Source of the DNA: CAIKMD01 sp035605975
GTDB taxonomy: Bacteria; Pseudomonadota; Alphaproteobacteria; ATCC43930; CGMCC-115725
DNA length: 64,000 nucleotides
Direction: 5' to 3'
NCBI GenBank assembly: GCA_035605975.1
Contig: DATNGG010000167.1
Location: 1-64,000 of the forward strand
Shown: positions 41,097 to 50,537 of the stretch, one piece after another
How the letters are laid out: every line of letters begins with the position of its first letter
How positions within the stretch are numbered: the first letter of the stretch is position 1
Made by a program: the position numbers and the translations under genes
Notes under the pieces: generated by a model
What the model was told of the DNA's origin: nothing
Database searches by the model: none
The model's input: only the letters and a program-made list of their open reading frames with translations

Positions 41097-42077
41097 TCAG
41101 GATGTGTGCCCGGGCAGGAACTTCTCGGTATAGAGCTTGCTCATATCGGGCTTCGCGGGCAGCGTCTTCATCTCGACGAAAGAGCGCTGCAGCACCGTCA
41201 GCGCCTCGGGATCGAACTTTCCCGTGTCCGAGAATTCCGGCATCACCGCGTCATAGGTCTTGGCGACGATCTCGGGAGATTTCTGCATGATCGGCGTGAC
41301 GATCTTCACCGTCTCGTCCTCGTGGCTGCGCATCCAGCGCACCGCCTCGAACCAGCCCGCGTTGAAGCCGCGGACTTCGTCGGGATGCTGGGCGATGAGC
41401 TTGTTGGTCGCGAAAGTCACATGGACGATGAAATGCGGCACGACATGGCCGAAATTCACCACCGCATGGGCGACGCCGAGCTCTTCGAGGCGCAGCGCCG
41501 ATGCGACGTCCTGCGTCGCGGCGGCGACATTCTTGCTGCGCAGGCCGGCGACTTCCGCGCTGATGCTGCCGAGATAGACGACGTCGACGCCGTTCGTGCC
41601 CCAGCCTTGCTGGCGCGACAATTCCCGCACCAGCCAGTCGGTGAGCCCGCCGACCGTCGAGACGCCGACCTTGCGCCCCTTCAGATCGGCGCCGCTCTTG
41701 ATCGGCAGATCCATGCGCGCCGCAATGGTGAGATCGTAAGGCGCGCCGGCAAAAGCCGCGATCGCCAGCACCGGCGCGCCCTTGGCGATGAAGGCGAGTT
41801 CCGGCCCCGAGCCCAAGCCGATATCCGCGGCGTCGGCCGCGAGTCCCTGCTGCAGCTTCGCGCTGCCGGCGAAATTGATGACCTGGATGTCGAGCCCGTG
41901 CTCCTTGAAGAAGCCTTGCGCGACGCCGACATCGACGGGCGTGAAATCGAGCGGCTGAGCCTGCGCCTTGCCGACGCGCAGCGTAACCGATTCCGCGGCG
42001 CCGGCCGCATTCGCCAGCGAAAGCGCCGCGAGCGCCGCGAGCGAGGCAACCCCCAATTTTCCCAACGTCCCTACCAT
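41097..42077 (-). CDS. ABC transporter substrate-binding protein, SsuA-like
   Basis: 326 residues. Signal peptide (LASLAALAALSLANAAGA, cut near AAE), then RVGKAQAQPLDFTPVDVGVA, FFKEHGLDIQVINFAGSAKLQQGLAA, DIGLGSGPELAFIAKGAP, LKGRKVGVSTVGGLTDWLVREL, and a C-terminal KPDMSKLYTEKFLPG. The two lobes are those of nitrate/sulfonate/taurine receptors. It is a clear paralogue of the divergent gene at 42270 (same end motif DMSKLYTE-x-FLP). Ligand unknown. Confidence 0.88.
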   Translation of the reverse strand: MVGTLGKLGVASLAALAALSLANAAGAAESVTLRVGKAQAQPLDFTPVDVGVAQGFFKEHGLDIQVINFAGSAKLQQGLAADAADIGLGSGPELAFIAKGAPVLAIAAFAGAPYDLTIAARMDLPIKSGADLKGRKVGVSTVGGLTDWLVRELSRQQGWGTNGVDVVYLGSISAEVAGLRSKNVAAATQDVASALRLEELGVAHAVVNFGHVVPHFIVHVTFATNKLIAQHPDEVRGFNAGWFEAVRWMRSHEDETVKIVTPIMQKSPEIVAKTYDAVMPEFSDTGKFDPEALTVLQRSFVEMKTLPAKPDMSKLYTEKFLPGHTS

Positions 42078-42269
42078 ACTTCCCCTCCGTCACAATGCTT
42101 GTCACACCTCTGCCGAGCTTGCCCCCGCCCTCGGCCGGACCCCGCCCTTCGATGCCAAGCCAAATTTGCATTTTCGCGCGGCTTCGTCGAGACTCATGAT
42201 GGAACGCGCGCCCGGGCGAGCACCTTGCTCGCATCAAGGGACGCCGCGCCGACGACAGAGGAGGAAGCT

Positions 42270-43256
42270 ATGGCCAAGACTCTCGCCCGCGTTCTTGCCC
42301 GCGCACAATGTTTCCTTGCGCTCGCGCTCAGCGTCTTCGTTGCAGCGGGGCCGACGGCGAGAGCCGCCGAGACGATCAATGTCGGCAAAGCCGATGCGAA
42401 CTCGACCGCCTTCCTGCCCGTCCATGTCGGCGACCGGCTCGGCTTCTTCAAGAAACGCGGCATCGAGGTCAAGATCGCCGACTTCACCGGCGGCAGCAAA
42501 ATGTCGCAGGCGATGGCGGCGGGCAGCATCGATATCGGGCTCGGCGCCGGCACCGAGATGGCGCTGGTCGCCAAGGGCGCGCCGATGCTCGCCGTGTGCG
42601 ATATCATGCCGCCGATTTCGATCATCGGCATTGCCGTGCCGTGGGATTCGCCGGCTCGGAAAATCGATCAGCTCAAAGGCAAGCGGATCGGCATTTCGAG
42701 CGCCGGCTCGCTGACCGATTGGCTCGCCAAGCAGCTCGCCGCGCATGAGGGATGGGGAGCCGATGGCGTCAAGCCGGTCGCGATCGGCAACGGCGCCGCG
42801 GCGGCGATCGCGGCCTTTCGCACCCATGCGATCGACGCCGACATCGCCGTCACGTCCAATATCTTCAACTGGGAAGAAAAGAAGGAGGGGCGGCTTCTCG
42901 TTCCGGCGACGAGCTTCGTCGGCAATATCGCGGCAGGCGCGATCTACGCAACGCGCCATTTGATTTCCGACAAGCCCGACGCGCTGCGCGGATTCCTCGC
43001 CGCCTGGCTTGATACGATCGGCTATATCGAGACGCACAAGAAAGAGACGATCAAAATCGGCAGCGAGGTCACCGGCTATTCCGAGAGCGTGATGACGAAG
43101 GAATACGACCTCTCCGCGCCGAATTTCAGCCGGGACTGCAAATTCGACGCCGCCTCCCTTGCCAATCTCAAGCGCGCCTTCGTCGATCAGAAGCTGGTCG
43201 AGACTCCGCCCGACATGTCGAAGCTTTACACCGAGGCCTTCCTGCCCAAGCACTAG
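42270..43256 (+). CDS. ABC transporter substrate-binding protein, SsuA-like (paralogue)
   Basis: 328 residues. Signal peptide (FLALALSVFVAAGPTARAAE) and a binding domain parallel to its divergent neighbour: NVGKADANSTAFLPVHVGDR, FFKKRGIEVKIADFTGGSKM, DIGLGAGTEMALVAKGAP, LKGKRIGISSAGSLTDWLAKQL, ending PPDMSKLYTEAFLP. Start ATG 42270 with GAGGAAG upstream. The 190-bp gap to the divergent gene must hold both promoters. No ATPase or permease nearby. Confidence 0.88.
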   Translation: MAKTLARVLARAQCFLALALSVFVAAGPTARAAETINVGKADANSTAFLPVHVGDRLGFFKKRGIEVKIADFTGGSKMSQAMAAGSIDIGLGAGTEMALVAKGAPMLAVCDIMPPISIIGIAVPWDSPARKIDQLKGKRIGISSAGSLTDWLAKQLAAHEGWGADGVKPVAIGNGAAAAIAAFRTHAIDADIAVTSNIFNWEEKKEGRLLVPATSFVGNIAAGAIYATRHLISDKPDALRGFLAAWLDTIGYIETHKKETIKIGSEVTGYSESVMTKEYDLSAPNFSRDCKFDAASLANLKRAFVDQKLVETPPDMSKLYTEAFLPKH

Positions 43257-43369
43257 GTCGCTGCGGCCCGCTTGACTCGGCGCGCCGCCTCAACGAGGCT
43301 TGAACACCGCCGCACCGCATGCGCCGGGCAACGGCCGCGGAATGCAGCACTTATCCAGGGAGGCATCGC

Positions 43370-44380
43370 ATGATGCGCAGCACTCTCCTTCCGCTCGCGG
43401 CCGCGGCCGCGCTGACGGTCGCTTCGGCGGCGTTCGCCGAGCCGCTCCTGCTAAAATATGGCGATCCCGGCCCGCCCACCGCTTCGATCCACACCGATCT
43501 GATCCAGCCTTGGTCCGACAAGGTGAGCAAGGAAAGCGGCGGCACGCTCAATGTGCGGGTTTATGCCGGCTATTCGCTGGTCGACATGCGCAACACGCTC
43601 GACCGTGTCGAGAACGGCGTCGCCGATTTCGCCTTCTGCGTCTTGGGCCCGGTCTCCTCCCAATTCCCCAAGACGCTCGTCGCCACCCTGCCCTTCGAAG
43701 CCGAAAGCGCGCATGAGGCGGGGCTCGCGCTGCAGCGCCTTTACGACAAAGGGATCATCGCCGACGAGTGGAAGAGGGTGAAGCCGATCGCGTTCGGGGT
43801 TTTCGCCAATCTCACCTATCACACCGTGCCGCCGGTAAAGATGCTCGAGGATCTCAAAGGGCTCAAGATCAGCGTTCAGGGCCGCATCGCCGGCCAGACC
43901 CTTGAAGCGCTCGGCGGCACGCCGATCACGCTGCCGATCAACGATGTCTATGCGGCGCTGCAGCGCGGCACGATCCAGGGCTCGGCGATCGGCTGGCCCG
44001 CGACCGTCGCCTTCAAGCTGACCGACATCGTGCACAACCACGTGCAAGCCTCGCTCGGCGGCGAAGCGGCGATCATGATCATGAACAACAAGACCTATGG
44101 GCGTCTCTCCGGCGCGGGAAAGCGGGCGATCGACGCCAATATCGGCACCGGCTACACGAACCGCTTCAACAAGGTGATCGACGACACCGAGGACGGCAAC
44201 ATCGCCGCCACCGAGAAGATGGGAAACCAGACGATCGTCAAATTGCCGGCGGCGCAGCTCGCGGCCTGGAAGGCAAGGATCGCGCCGGTGATCGCCGATT
44301 GGGAAAAGCGTACCCCCGACGGCGCCAAGGTTCTGGCCGCCTTCCGCAAGGAGATCGCGGCGATCCGGGCAGGATCCTGA
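43370..44380 (+). CDS. TRAP transporter substrate-binding protein, DctP family
   Basis: 336 residues. Signal peptide (STLLPLAAAAALTVASAAFA), then LLLKYGDPGPPTASIHTDLI, WSDKVSKESGGTLNVRVYAG, VADFAFCVLGPV, LEDLKGLKISVQGRIAGQTL and LGGTPITLPINDVYAALQRG, the DctP pattern with the ligand-gripping Arg in the VQGR segment. It captures carboxylates for DctQM-type carriers, but no TRAP membrane subunits are visible here. ATG 43370 with AGGGAGG before it. Confidence 0.9.
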   Translation: MMRSTLLPLAAAAALTVASAAFAEPLLLKYGDPGPPTASIHTDLIQPWSDKVSKESGGTLNVRVYAGYSLVDMRNTLDRVENGVADFAFCVLGPVSSQFPKTLVATLPFEAESAHEAGLALQRLYDKGIIADEWKRVKPIAFGVFANLTYHTVPPVKMLEDLKGLKISVQGRIAGQTLEALGGTPITLPINDVYAALQRGTIQGSAIGWPATVAFKLTDIVHNHVQASLGGEAAIMIMNNKTYGRLSGAGKRAIDANIGTGYTNRFNKVIDDTEDGNIAATEKMGNQTIVKLPAAQLAAWKARIAPVIADWEKRTPDGAKVLAAFRKEIAAIRAGS

Positions 44381-44581
44381 GCCCAAGATCAAACGGGTAA
44401 GGCAGCACGCTGGAGAGTCCAAAAGGGGCTCGCCGCCGCTTTGCCATGCCGTCATCACAAATTTAACACAGCATGAGCGCCGGAACTCCGCGCGGAAGCT
44501 GAACCGGCGACGCCTCTTCGTCATTCCCACATGTGGATGGAAGCTGGACGGCAGCGGCAAAAGCAAGGGGAGAACAAAGCG

Positions 44582-46423
44582 ATGCCGGAGCGATTCGCGC
44601 CGAGCGGCCCGGAGGCATTGCTAGAGGCGTTGCGCGCGCGGGAGCGCTTCGCGCCGGCTGAAATTCTCGCAACAGCGCTCGCCGGCCTTCGCCCGCCCTG
44701 GTCCGTCTATCGCCACCACCAGCTCTCGGCCTTCGAGGCGGGGCGCGACGGCGGCTATGGCGGCCTCTACATCGTCCTCCACCCCGGCAAAGGCATCGCG
44801 CTGGTAGACCTCGAGCTGGCCGCTCCCTTCAGCGCCCTGCTTCGCCTGCGGCGCCTGCTTCAGGCGACGCAGTTCGAGCCTTTCCTGCGCGACCAGCCGC
44901 CCATCGTGGCACTGGCGCTCAATCGCGGCGACCTGCGCAATCTCGAACGGCGCCTTGCCGACGCGCTTGCCTGCGCCGGGGCCTGCCACATCGCCGAAGC
45001 CGATTGGACGGGCACCGCGATCTCGGCGATCGCATCGGTCGATTTCGGACTGACCCAGGTGAAAGGCGGCGCGCCGCTCGCCCTGCCGCATCTAGGGCCG
45101 AGCCCGAGCGCTTTCCCGCCGCTCCCGGCCCTGGCGATGGCGGCAGGCCAGGTGGGACAGGCGCTCATGCGCGTCGCCGAGATGCGCGACCGCGCCTCGA
45201 CGGCGCTGGCCCTCCCGCTCATCTCGGAGCTTGGCGCGCGCACGGGGCGGGCCCTGGTCATCTGCAGCCGGCTGCCGCCGCTGGCGCGGCATAGCCTCGC
45301 TCGGCTCTGCATTACGCCGGAAAGCCAAAGGAGGTATGCCGCCGCGATCTTGGTCCAAGCGACGACCCGAGCGCTCGTCCCGGCAGGCACCGGCCTGCGC
45401 AAGCTTTGGGCGGCGCGGGGCGACGCGCAAATCACCATTGCGCAGGCTTGGGAAAGCGCTTCCCCTGGTTTCTGCCGCATGCGGACCGAAAGCCGCGACG
45501 CGTTGCGCTTGGCGGCAGCGGGGTTGCGTCTTGGCGCGCAGCAGGCCTATGCGCTCGCCGCTCGCCATGCATTATTGGCCACTGCCGCGGTGCGTGCATC
45601 GCTCGACAGCGTTCGCGGCACAATTGGCGCCGGTGCTCTCGCGCCGAGCCGTCTCGCCGTAGCGCTGCCTCTTCGCATCAGCCAAGCGCTGCCGCGGCTG
45701 CCCGCCGCTCGCCGCATCGAAGGGCGCGGAAGGCAGTTTGCGCTGGGAATTGGCGGTGCCGCGCTCTGCGCGATTGCCGCAGGTTTTCTTGTCGCGGCGC
45801 ATGGACCGCTCACGCCGAGGGAAGCGCCGCCCGCGCGCGCACAAGAAGAAATGACCGCGAGCGCGGCGAAGCCGCCTCAGGCGGCACCGGCACAATCCTC
45901 CCTCGCGCAAAACCAACCCGGAGACGCCGTGGTGATATCGCCAAACCACGCGCCGCCACGCGCCATCCTGGCGCAGCAAGCCGCCGGCGCTGCGGAGCGG
46001 GTGGCGCCGGCGGAGCCGGCAAAGCTCGCTGCTCCCGCCGCGATCGAGGCTTCGAGCAAAGCGCGAAACGATGCGGCAGCGCGGACATCTCCGGCAACGC
46101 TTTCGGCGCTTCTCCTCGAGCCGGCCGCGATCCCCGAGCCCGAGTTCGAAGCGCCCGCGCCGAAGCCGCCAGCGGCGGCCGCGATCGCCAGCGCCTCCCC
46201 TGCCCTCCAAGCCAAACCCCTCGCCATCACCCCGAAGAGCGCCATCCAAAGCGCGATCATTGCCACGCCTTTGCCATGGCAACCCAGCCGGCTCCCCTAC
46301 GGACCGCGGCCCCGCACGGAATGGGTGGCGACCGAGCCGACACGCGCGATATCGGCGCGCGAGCGATGGTACAGCCCTTATGACGGCCCGGAATACGATT
46401 ACGCCAATCGCCAATCCCAATGA
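44582..46423 (+). CDS. large single-pass membrane protein of unknown function
   Basis: 613 residues. The N-terminal 1-130 (WSVYRHHQLSAFEAGRDGGYGGLYIVLHPGKGIALVDLELA) recalls NERD-like nuclease-related domains, in which a region like FDVVVLHP-x-x-GVAVIEVK is typical, but the catalytic Glu-x-Lys reads LEL here. Residues 140-380 are Ala/Leu/Arg-rich helices. One transmembrane helix (GIGGAALCAIAAGFLVAAHG, about 386-405) precedes a 200-residue Ala/Pro-rich tail, probably periplasmic, ending with Tyr-rich RWYSPYDGPEYDYANR. ATG 44582 follows AAGGGGAG. Function unknown. Confidence 0.6.
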   Translation: MPERFAPSGPEALLEALRARERFAPAEILATALAGLRPPWSVYRHHQLSAFEAGRDGGYGGLYIVLHPGKGIALVDLELAAPFSALLRLRRLLQATQFEPFLRDQPPIVALALNRGDLRNLERRLADALACAGACHIAEADWTGTAISAIASVDFGLTQVKGGAPLALPHLGPSPSAFPPLPALAMAAGQVGQALMRVAEMRDRASTALALPLISELGARTGRALVICSRLPPLARHSLARLCITPESQRRYAAAILVQATTRALVPAGTGLRKLWAARGDAQITIAQAWESASPGFCRMRTESRDALRLAAAGLRLGAQQAYALAARHALLATAAVRASLDSVRGTIGAGALAPSRLAVALPLRISQALPRLPAARRIEGRGRQFALGIGGAALCAIAAGFLVAAHGPLTPREAPPARAQEEMTASAAKPPQAAPAQSSLAQNQPGDAVVISPNHAPPRAILAQQAAGAAERVAPAEPAKLAAPAAIEASSKARNDAAARTSPATLSALLLEPAAIPEPEFEAPAPKPPAAAAIASASPALQAKPLAITPKSAIQSAIIATPLPWQPSRLPYGPRPRTEWVATEPTRAISARERWYSPYDGPEYDYANRQSQ

Positions 46424-47103
46424 GCGCCGGGCTGTTTGGCATCATCGAGCGTCCGCTCTCCCGCGAGCGCGTGCCCGGAATTGCCGCCGCGCGCTGTCGC
46501 CGATAGGCAGAACAGCTTCGATTGCCCCGGCGAGCGCGCTTCGGCGACGCGGTTCTTCGCAACGGTCAGATAGTGGCAGCGATCAACGGCAAAGCCGGCG
46601 GTGGCCGCGCAGGCCATGACCTGATCGACCGGCCATTTGCGGTAGCGCGCATGGGCGTTGATTTGCGCGGAATAGGAGGTGACGATTAGCCGGCCTTCGG
46701 GCTTCAGCACGCGGCGCGCTTCCGCAAAGACCGCATCGAGATCGAGATAGCCGATCGATTCGATGAACATCGCGATGTCGAAGCGCCGTGGGCCAAATGG
46801 CAGGCGGGCCGCGTCGGCCTGCACCGGCAAATCGAGGCCGTTGCGCCCCGCCCGGCGCAGCATCGCGAAGGAAAGATCGAGACCGACGACCGCGCAACCG
46901 GCGGCGCTCAGCTCGCCTTCCAGCTCTCCGGCACCGCAGCCGACCGACAGGATCGCCTGGCGCGGCGGCAGAAGCGATCGCATCCATTGGCGAAACGCGG
47001 GGGATCGATAGGCAAAGGTGTCGTAGCCGCTATCGCGCCAGCCGCGCGTCCCGATCCGCGCATAAAAGCGAGAGCGCTGGGAAGCCTTGGATTGCGTCGG
47101 CAT
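46399..47103 (-). CDS. class I SAM-dependent methyltransferase
   Basis: 234 residues. Methyltransferase fold: ILSVGCGAGELEGEL (SAM loop, about 51-65), VVGLDLSFAMLRRA (motif with acidic ribose ligand), PFGPRRFDIAMFIESIGYLD (motif II) and EARRVLKPEGRLIVTSYS (motif III). Substrate not evident; the type 11 pattern fits lipid, quinone or small-molecule targets. Its 3' end overlaps that of the convergent membrane-protein gene by 25 bp. Confidence 0.85.
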   Translation of the reverse strand: MPTQSKASQRSRFYARIGTRGWRDSGYDTFAYRSPAFRQWMRSLLPPRQAILSVGCGAGELEGELSAAGCAVVGLDLSFAMLRRAGRNGLDLPVQADAARLPFGPRRFDIAMFIESIGYLDLDAVFAEARRVLKPEGRLIVTSYSAQINAHARYRKWPVDQVMACAATAGFAVDRCHYLTVAKNRVAEARSPGQSKLFCLSATARGGNSGHALAGERTLDDAKQPGAHWDWRLA

Positions 47104-47200
47104 GTTTGGGACGGTCGATCGGCTGTGGATGCTGGCAGAGAGGGGCCCTCCGCCATCTTACTTGTCCCGCCCGCAATCCGCAGCTATCGCCTGGGGCCTA

Positions 47201-47464
47201 TCACCATTTTTTCGCCGCGAGGTCGCGCAGGGTCGCGTTGTCCTCTTGCGCCGCCGCCAGCTGCTTCTTCAGCTTCGCATTTTCCTTCTGCAGCTTGACG
47301 AGGCCGGCGGTATCGGGGCTTGGCGCCTTGCAGGATGGCGGCGCCGCTTCGGGTGAGCCGAAGAGGCCGGCGAACGGGCCGCCGGACGAGCTCTGGCACG
47401 CGGCAAGACCGAGCGCGGCCGCGCAGAGCAGCGGAATGACCCGGAAAGCTTGCTGATTCACCAT
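47201..47464 (-). CDS. small lipoprotein with coiled coil
   Basis: 87 residues. A lipobox signal (PLLCAAALGLAAC, Cys about 23) is followed by QSSSGGPFAGLFGS and a C-terminal coiled coil (LVKLQKENAKLKKQLAAAQ, EDNATLRDL). Probably anchored in the outer or inner membrane by lipid. Similar in plan to Lpp-like stabilising proteins, but no known family is claimed. It diverges from the histidine kinase at 47645. Confidence 0.65.
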   Translation of the reverse strand: MVNQQAFRVIPLLCAAALGLAACQSSSGGPFAGLFGSPEAAPPSCKAPSPDTAGLVKLQKENAKLKKQLAAAQEDNATLRDLAAKKW

Positions 47465-47644
47465 GATCGAACTCTCCCCCGGGATGCGGCGCCAGCCGAT
47501 CCTCGCCCGGGTCTTTTTAACGCCTGCTTAAAGTTCCGCCGCGGCGGGCGGCGGCCGGCAACGGGACCGATCCCGGCCATTTGGCGAAAATCCCATCCAA
47601 TATTCAGCAAGGCTTGGTGCACAATCGCTTATTCTAGCGCGCCC

Positions 47645-49495
47645 ATGAGCCCTCATCTCGACATCGATCCGGCCGGCCGCGCGCGAACCCTGGGATTGGG
47701 TATCGCCGCCGTGGTCGTCGCCGTGATCATCTCGATGTGGGCGGCGGTCGCCATCTCGATCGTGCAGTCGCGCGACACCGCCCTCAAGGACATGGGGGCG
47801 ACAGCCACCAACCTCGCCTTTGCCTTCGACGAGGAGGTGACGCACACGCTGGACAATGTCGCGGGCACGATCGACGCCGTCGCCAATCGCATGCGCGCTC
47901 AAGCGCCCGAGATGAACCTCTATGCGTGGTCGCGGCAGTTTCCGATTGTCGCCGGCCCGATCGTCGCCGTCGGCATCGCCGCGCCCAACGGGACGCTCGT
48001 CGCCGACACCACGGGACCCAAAGCGAAGCATGTCGATCTGGCGCAAAAATCCTATTTCCGCGTTCCGCTCGACCGCAGCTTCAGCGGGCTGTTCATCGGC
48101 GGTCCGGTCAAAGGCTGGGTTGGCGACCAAATGCTCATTCCAGTCTCGCAGCGCGTCGAGACGCAGAGCGGACGCAGCCTGGGCGTGTTGATCTTCCTGG
48201 TCTCGCCGGCGAAGCTGACACGGCTCTACCGCTCGATCGATATCGGCGAGAACGGCCGGATCACGTTGGTCGGCAGGCACGGCATGATTCTCTCGCGGTT
48301 CGGCAAGCGCAGCCCGGACGGACTCGACGGCGTCGGCGAGACCGCGCCGGAGAGCACCAATCCCGACTTCGTTGCCGAAAACAGTCGCGGCTCTTTCGTC
48401 GCCGAGGACGCGCAGGACCACGTCAAGCGCCTCTTCAGCTTCCGGCGCGGCGCCGACTATCCGCTGGTCGTGTCGGTGGGGCTCGACTACGATTCCGGCC
48501 TCGCGGTGGCGCGGGCCCATGCGATGACCATCTCCGCCCTCGCCGCCGTCGCGACGATCCTCCTCGCCGGCCTCGCCTTCTATCTCATCCGCGAGATCGC
48601 CAGCCGCGCGCGGCGCGACATGGAGCTCGCGGCCGAGCGCAGCAAGCTCCACGCCGCCAATCTCGAGCTGCAATCGGCCAATGCCGAGCTGAGCACGAGC
48701 AAGCAGGCCGCCGAGGTCGCGAGCGAGGCGAAATCGCTCTTTCTCGCCAATATGAGCCACGAGCTGCGCACGCCCTTGAACGCGATCATCGGCTTCTCGC
48801 AGCTCATCCGGGACGAGGCCATGGGTCCGGGGAAGCCGGTCTATGCCGACTACGCGAGGGACATTTTCGGCGCCGGCGAGCATCTGCTCGAGATCATCAA
48901 CAATCTGCTCGACATCTCGAAAATCGAGGCGGGCAAGACCGAGATCCGCGACGAGGTCATCGATCTCGACGAGTTGCTCGGCGCGAGCCTCGCCGCGGTG
49001 CGCATCCAGGCGCAGCGAAAGCAGCTCGCGCTGGTCCTCGACATGCCGCCCGGCATTCCGCGGCTGCGCGGCGATGCGCTGCGGCTGCGCCAAGTGTTGA
49101 TCAACCTCCTCTCCAACGCGGTCAAATTCACCGAAGCCGGCGCGATCACGGTGACGGCGGCATGCGATGCCGCGCATGGCTTGACGGTCATGGTCATCGA
49201 TACCGGCATCGGCATGTCGGAAGACGAGATCGCGGTCGCCTTGGAGCCGTTCGGCCAAGTCGAGAACGCGATCACCAAGCGTCATGAAGGGACGGGACTG
49301 GGGCTTTCGATCGCACGGCGGCTCGTCGAGCTGCATGGCGGCGGCCTTTCGATCGCGAGCGTCAAGGGCCAGGGCACCACCGTCAGCATCCGCTTTTCGC
49401 CCGAGCGTCTCGTTCTCTCGCTCGCGGAAATCGGGCCGGATAGTACGACGCTCCGCCAATTGCCGCGCGAGCGCCGGTCGCAGCGCTCGGCCTGA
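47645..49495 (+). CDS. membrane sensor histidine kinase (dCache-HisKA-HATPase)
   Basis: 616 residues. First transmembrane helix 17-40 (LGIAAVVVAVIISMWAAVAISI), a periplasmic double-Cache domain (45-290; DVAQKS-like YFRVPLDRSFSGLFIGGPV), second helix 300-320, coiled coil, then FLANMSHELRTPLNAIIGF (His 372), INLLSNAVKFT (N box), DTGIGM and GTGLGLSIARRL. The dCache type often senses amino acids or carboxylates. No response regulator is adjacent. ATG 47645 is used; longer upstream in-frame sequence lacks a fitting start. Confidence 0.9.
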   Translation: MSPHLDIDPAGRARTLGLGIAAVVVAVIISMWAAVAISIVQSRDTALKDMGATATNLAFAFDEEVTHTLDNVAGTIDAVANRMRAQAPEMNLYAWSRQFPIVAGPIVAVGIAAPNGTLVADTTGPKAKHVDLAQKSYFRVPLDRSFSGLFIGGPVKGWVGDQMLIPVSQRVETQSGRSLGVLIFLVSPAKLTRLYRSIDIGENGRITLVGRHGMILSRFGKRSPDGLDGVGETAPESTNPDFVAENSRGSFVAEDAQDHVKRLFSFRRGADYPLVVSVGLDYDSGLAVARAHAMTISALAAVATILLAGLAFYLIREIASRARRDMELAAERSKLHAANLELQSANAELSTSKQAAEVASEAKSLFLANMSHELRTPLNAIIGFSQLIRDEAMGPGKPVYADYARDIFGAGEHLLEIINNLLDISKIEAGKTEIRDEVIDLDELLGASLAAVRIQAQRKQLALVLDMPPGIPRLRGDALRLRQVLINLLSNAVKFTEAGAITVTAACDAAHGLTVMVIDTGIGMSEDEIAVALEPFGQVENAITKRHEGTGLGLSIARRLVELHGGGLSIASVKGQGTTVSIRFSPERLVLSLAEIGPDSTTLRQLPRERRSQRSA

Positions 49496-49512
49496 GGCCG
49501 CTTCCGCCCGAC

Positions 49513-50508
49513 TCAGCCCAGAGTCTCGCGCGCGAACAGCTCTTCGACCGACCAGTCTCGCGTGAGCAGGCCTTGCTCGCGGTGATAGCGCAGTACGGTC
49601 TCGAGCACCTTGCGGTTGCGCTCGATCCCATAGGGCCAGAAATCATCGCCGAGCAAAGCACGATTGCGCTCCTGCAAGGACGCAACCCAGGGGATCATCA
49701 GGCTCGGCGTGAAGAAGACCGATCCGGCGCGGTAGGCGTTCTCGGCGATCGCTTTCGCCTTTCGGAAGGCTTCGACCAGGGCCATCGCGACCCAGGGATT
49801 GCGGTCATACACCTCGCGCCGGATCACGACCGTATGCATGATCGGAAAAATCCCGGTGCGGCGGAAATAATCGCGCTCGACCGCTTCGTAATCGACGAAG
49901 AGCCGCGCGACATTCGGCGATCCCGCGCGCAGGCTTGGCGGAATCCAGGCCGAGAACAGCGCATCGATCTCGCCCTGCTCCAGCATCCCATCGAGCGTCT
50001 GGCCGGGGCCGAGCGGATGAATCTTAACGCCCTCCGGTGCGGCAGGCGCCGCCCAATCCTCCTGCGCCGCCGGCTTGTCGAGCGCGCCGACGTAATAGGT
50101 AAAGCTTTTGGCAGGCACGCCGTAATCGTCGCTCAAGGCGCCCTTCGCCCAGATGCCGGCATCGTGGCCGTAGCGATGCAGCTCGCCGACCTTTTTGCCG
50201 ATGAGGTCACGCGGCTCGACGATCCCGGCGCGCGTGTTGACGAAGATCGCGCCATGGCGGAACAGCCGGTTGGGAAAGACCGGAATGGCGATGAAGGGCG
50301 GGTTCGGCGCCTCGAGGCTGCGCAAATAATAAGTGAAGCCGAGCTCGGCGACGTCGTATTCGCCTTTGAGGACGCGCTCCATGATCTCGCCGACCTGGAC
50401 CCGCGTGCTGTAGGAGAGCTCGATCCCCTCGGGCTGCACGGTCCCGTCGGCAAGAGCGCGGGTGCGGTCGTAGTGCCAGCAACCGAAACGAAGCTTGAGC
50501 GGCGCCAT
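49513..50508 (-). CDS. 4,5-dihydroxyphthalate decarboxylase-family protein
   Basis: 331 residues. Recognisable start KLRFGCWHYDRTRALADG, then YSTRVQVGEIMERVLKGEYDVAELGFTYYL, FPNRLFRHGAIFVNTRAGI, LIGKKVGELHRYGHDAGIWAKG and VVIRREVYDRNPWVAMAL. This is the Pht5/DHPDC family, which has a periplasmic-binding-like fold; members decarboxylate dihydroxyphthalates or act as binding proteins. No signal peptide, so an enzyme in the cytoplasm is favoured. ATG 50508 follows GGAAGG. Last gene of the seven-gene minus-strand operon. Confidence 0.85.
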   Translation of the reverse strand: MAPLKLRFGCWHYDRTRALADGTVQPEGIELSYSTRVQVGEIMERVLKGEYDVAELGFTYYLRSLEAPNPPFIAIPVFPNRLFRHGAIFVNTRAGIVEPRDLIGKKVGELHRYGHDAGIWAKGALSDDYGVPAKSFTYYVGALDKPAAQEDWAAPAAPEGVKIHPLGPGQTLDGMLEQGEIDALFSAWIPPSLRAGSPNVARLFVDYEAVERDYFRRTGIFPIMHTVVIRREVYDRNPWVAMALVEAFRKAKAIAENAYRAGSVFFTPSLMIPWVASLQERNRALLGDDFWPYGIERNRKVLETVLRYHREQGLLTRDWSVEELFARETLG

Positions 50509-50537
50509 TGATGCCTTCCTTCCGCGAGACGCGCTCT

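Noticed and set aside
41106..42269. In-frame upstream extension of the second SsuA-like gene
   Set aside because: It is antisense to the divergent binding-protein gene; ATG 42270 has a ribosome binding site and opens a proper signal peptide.
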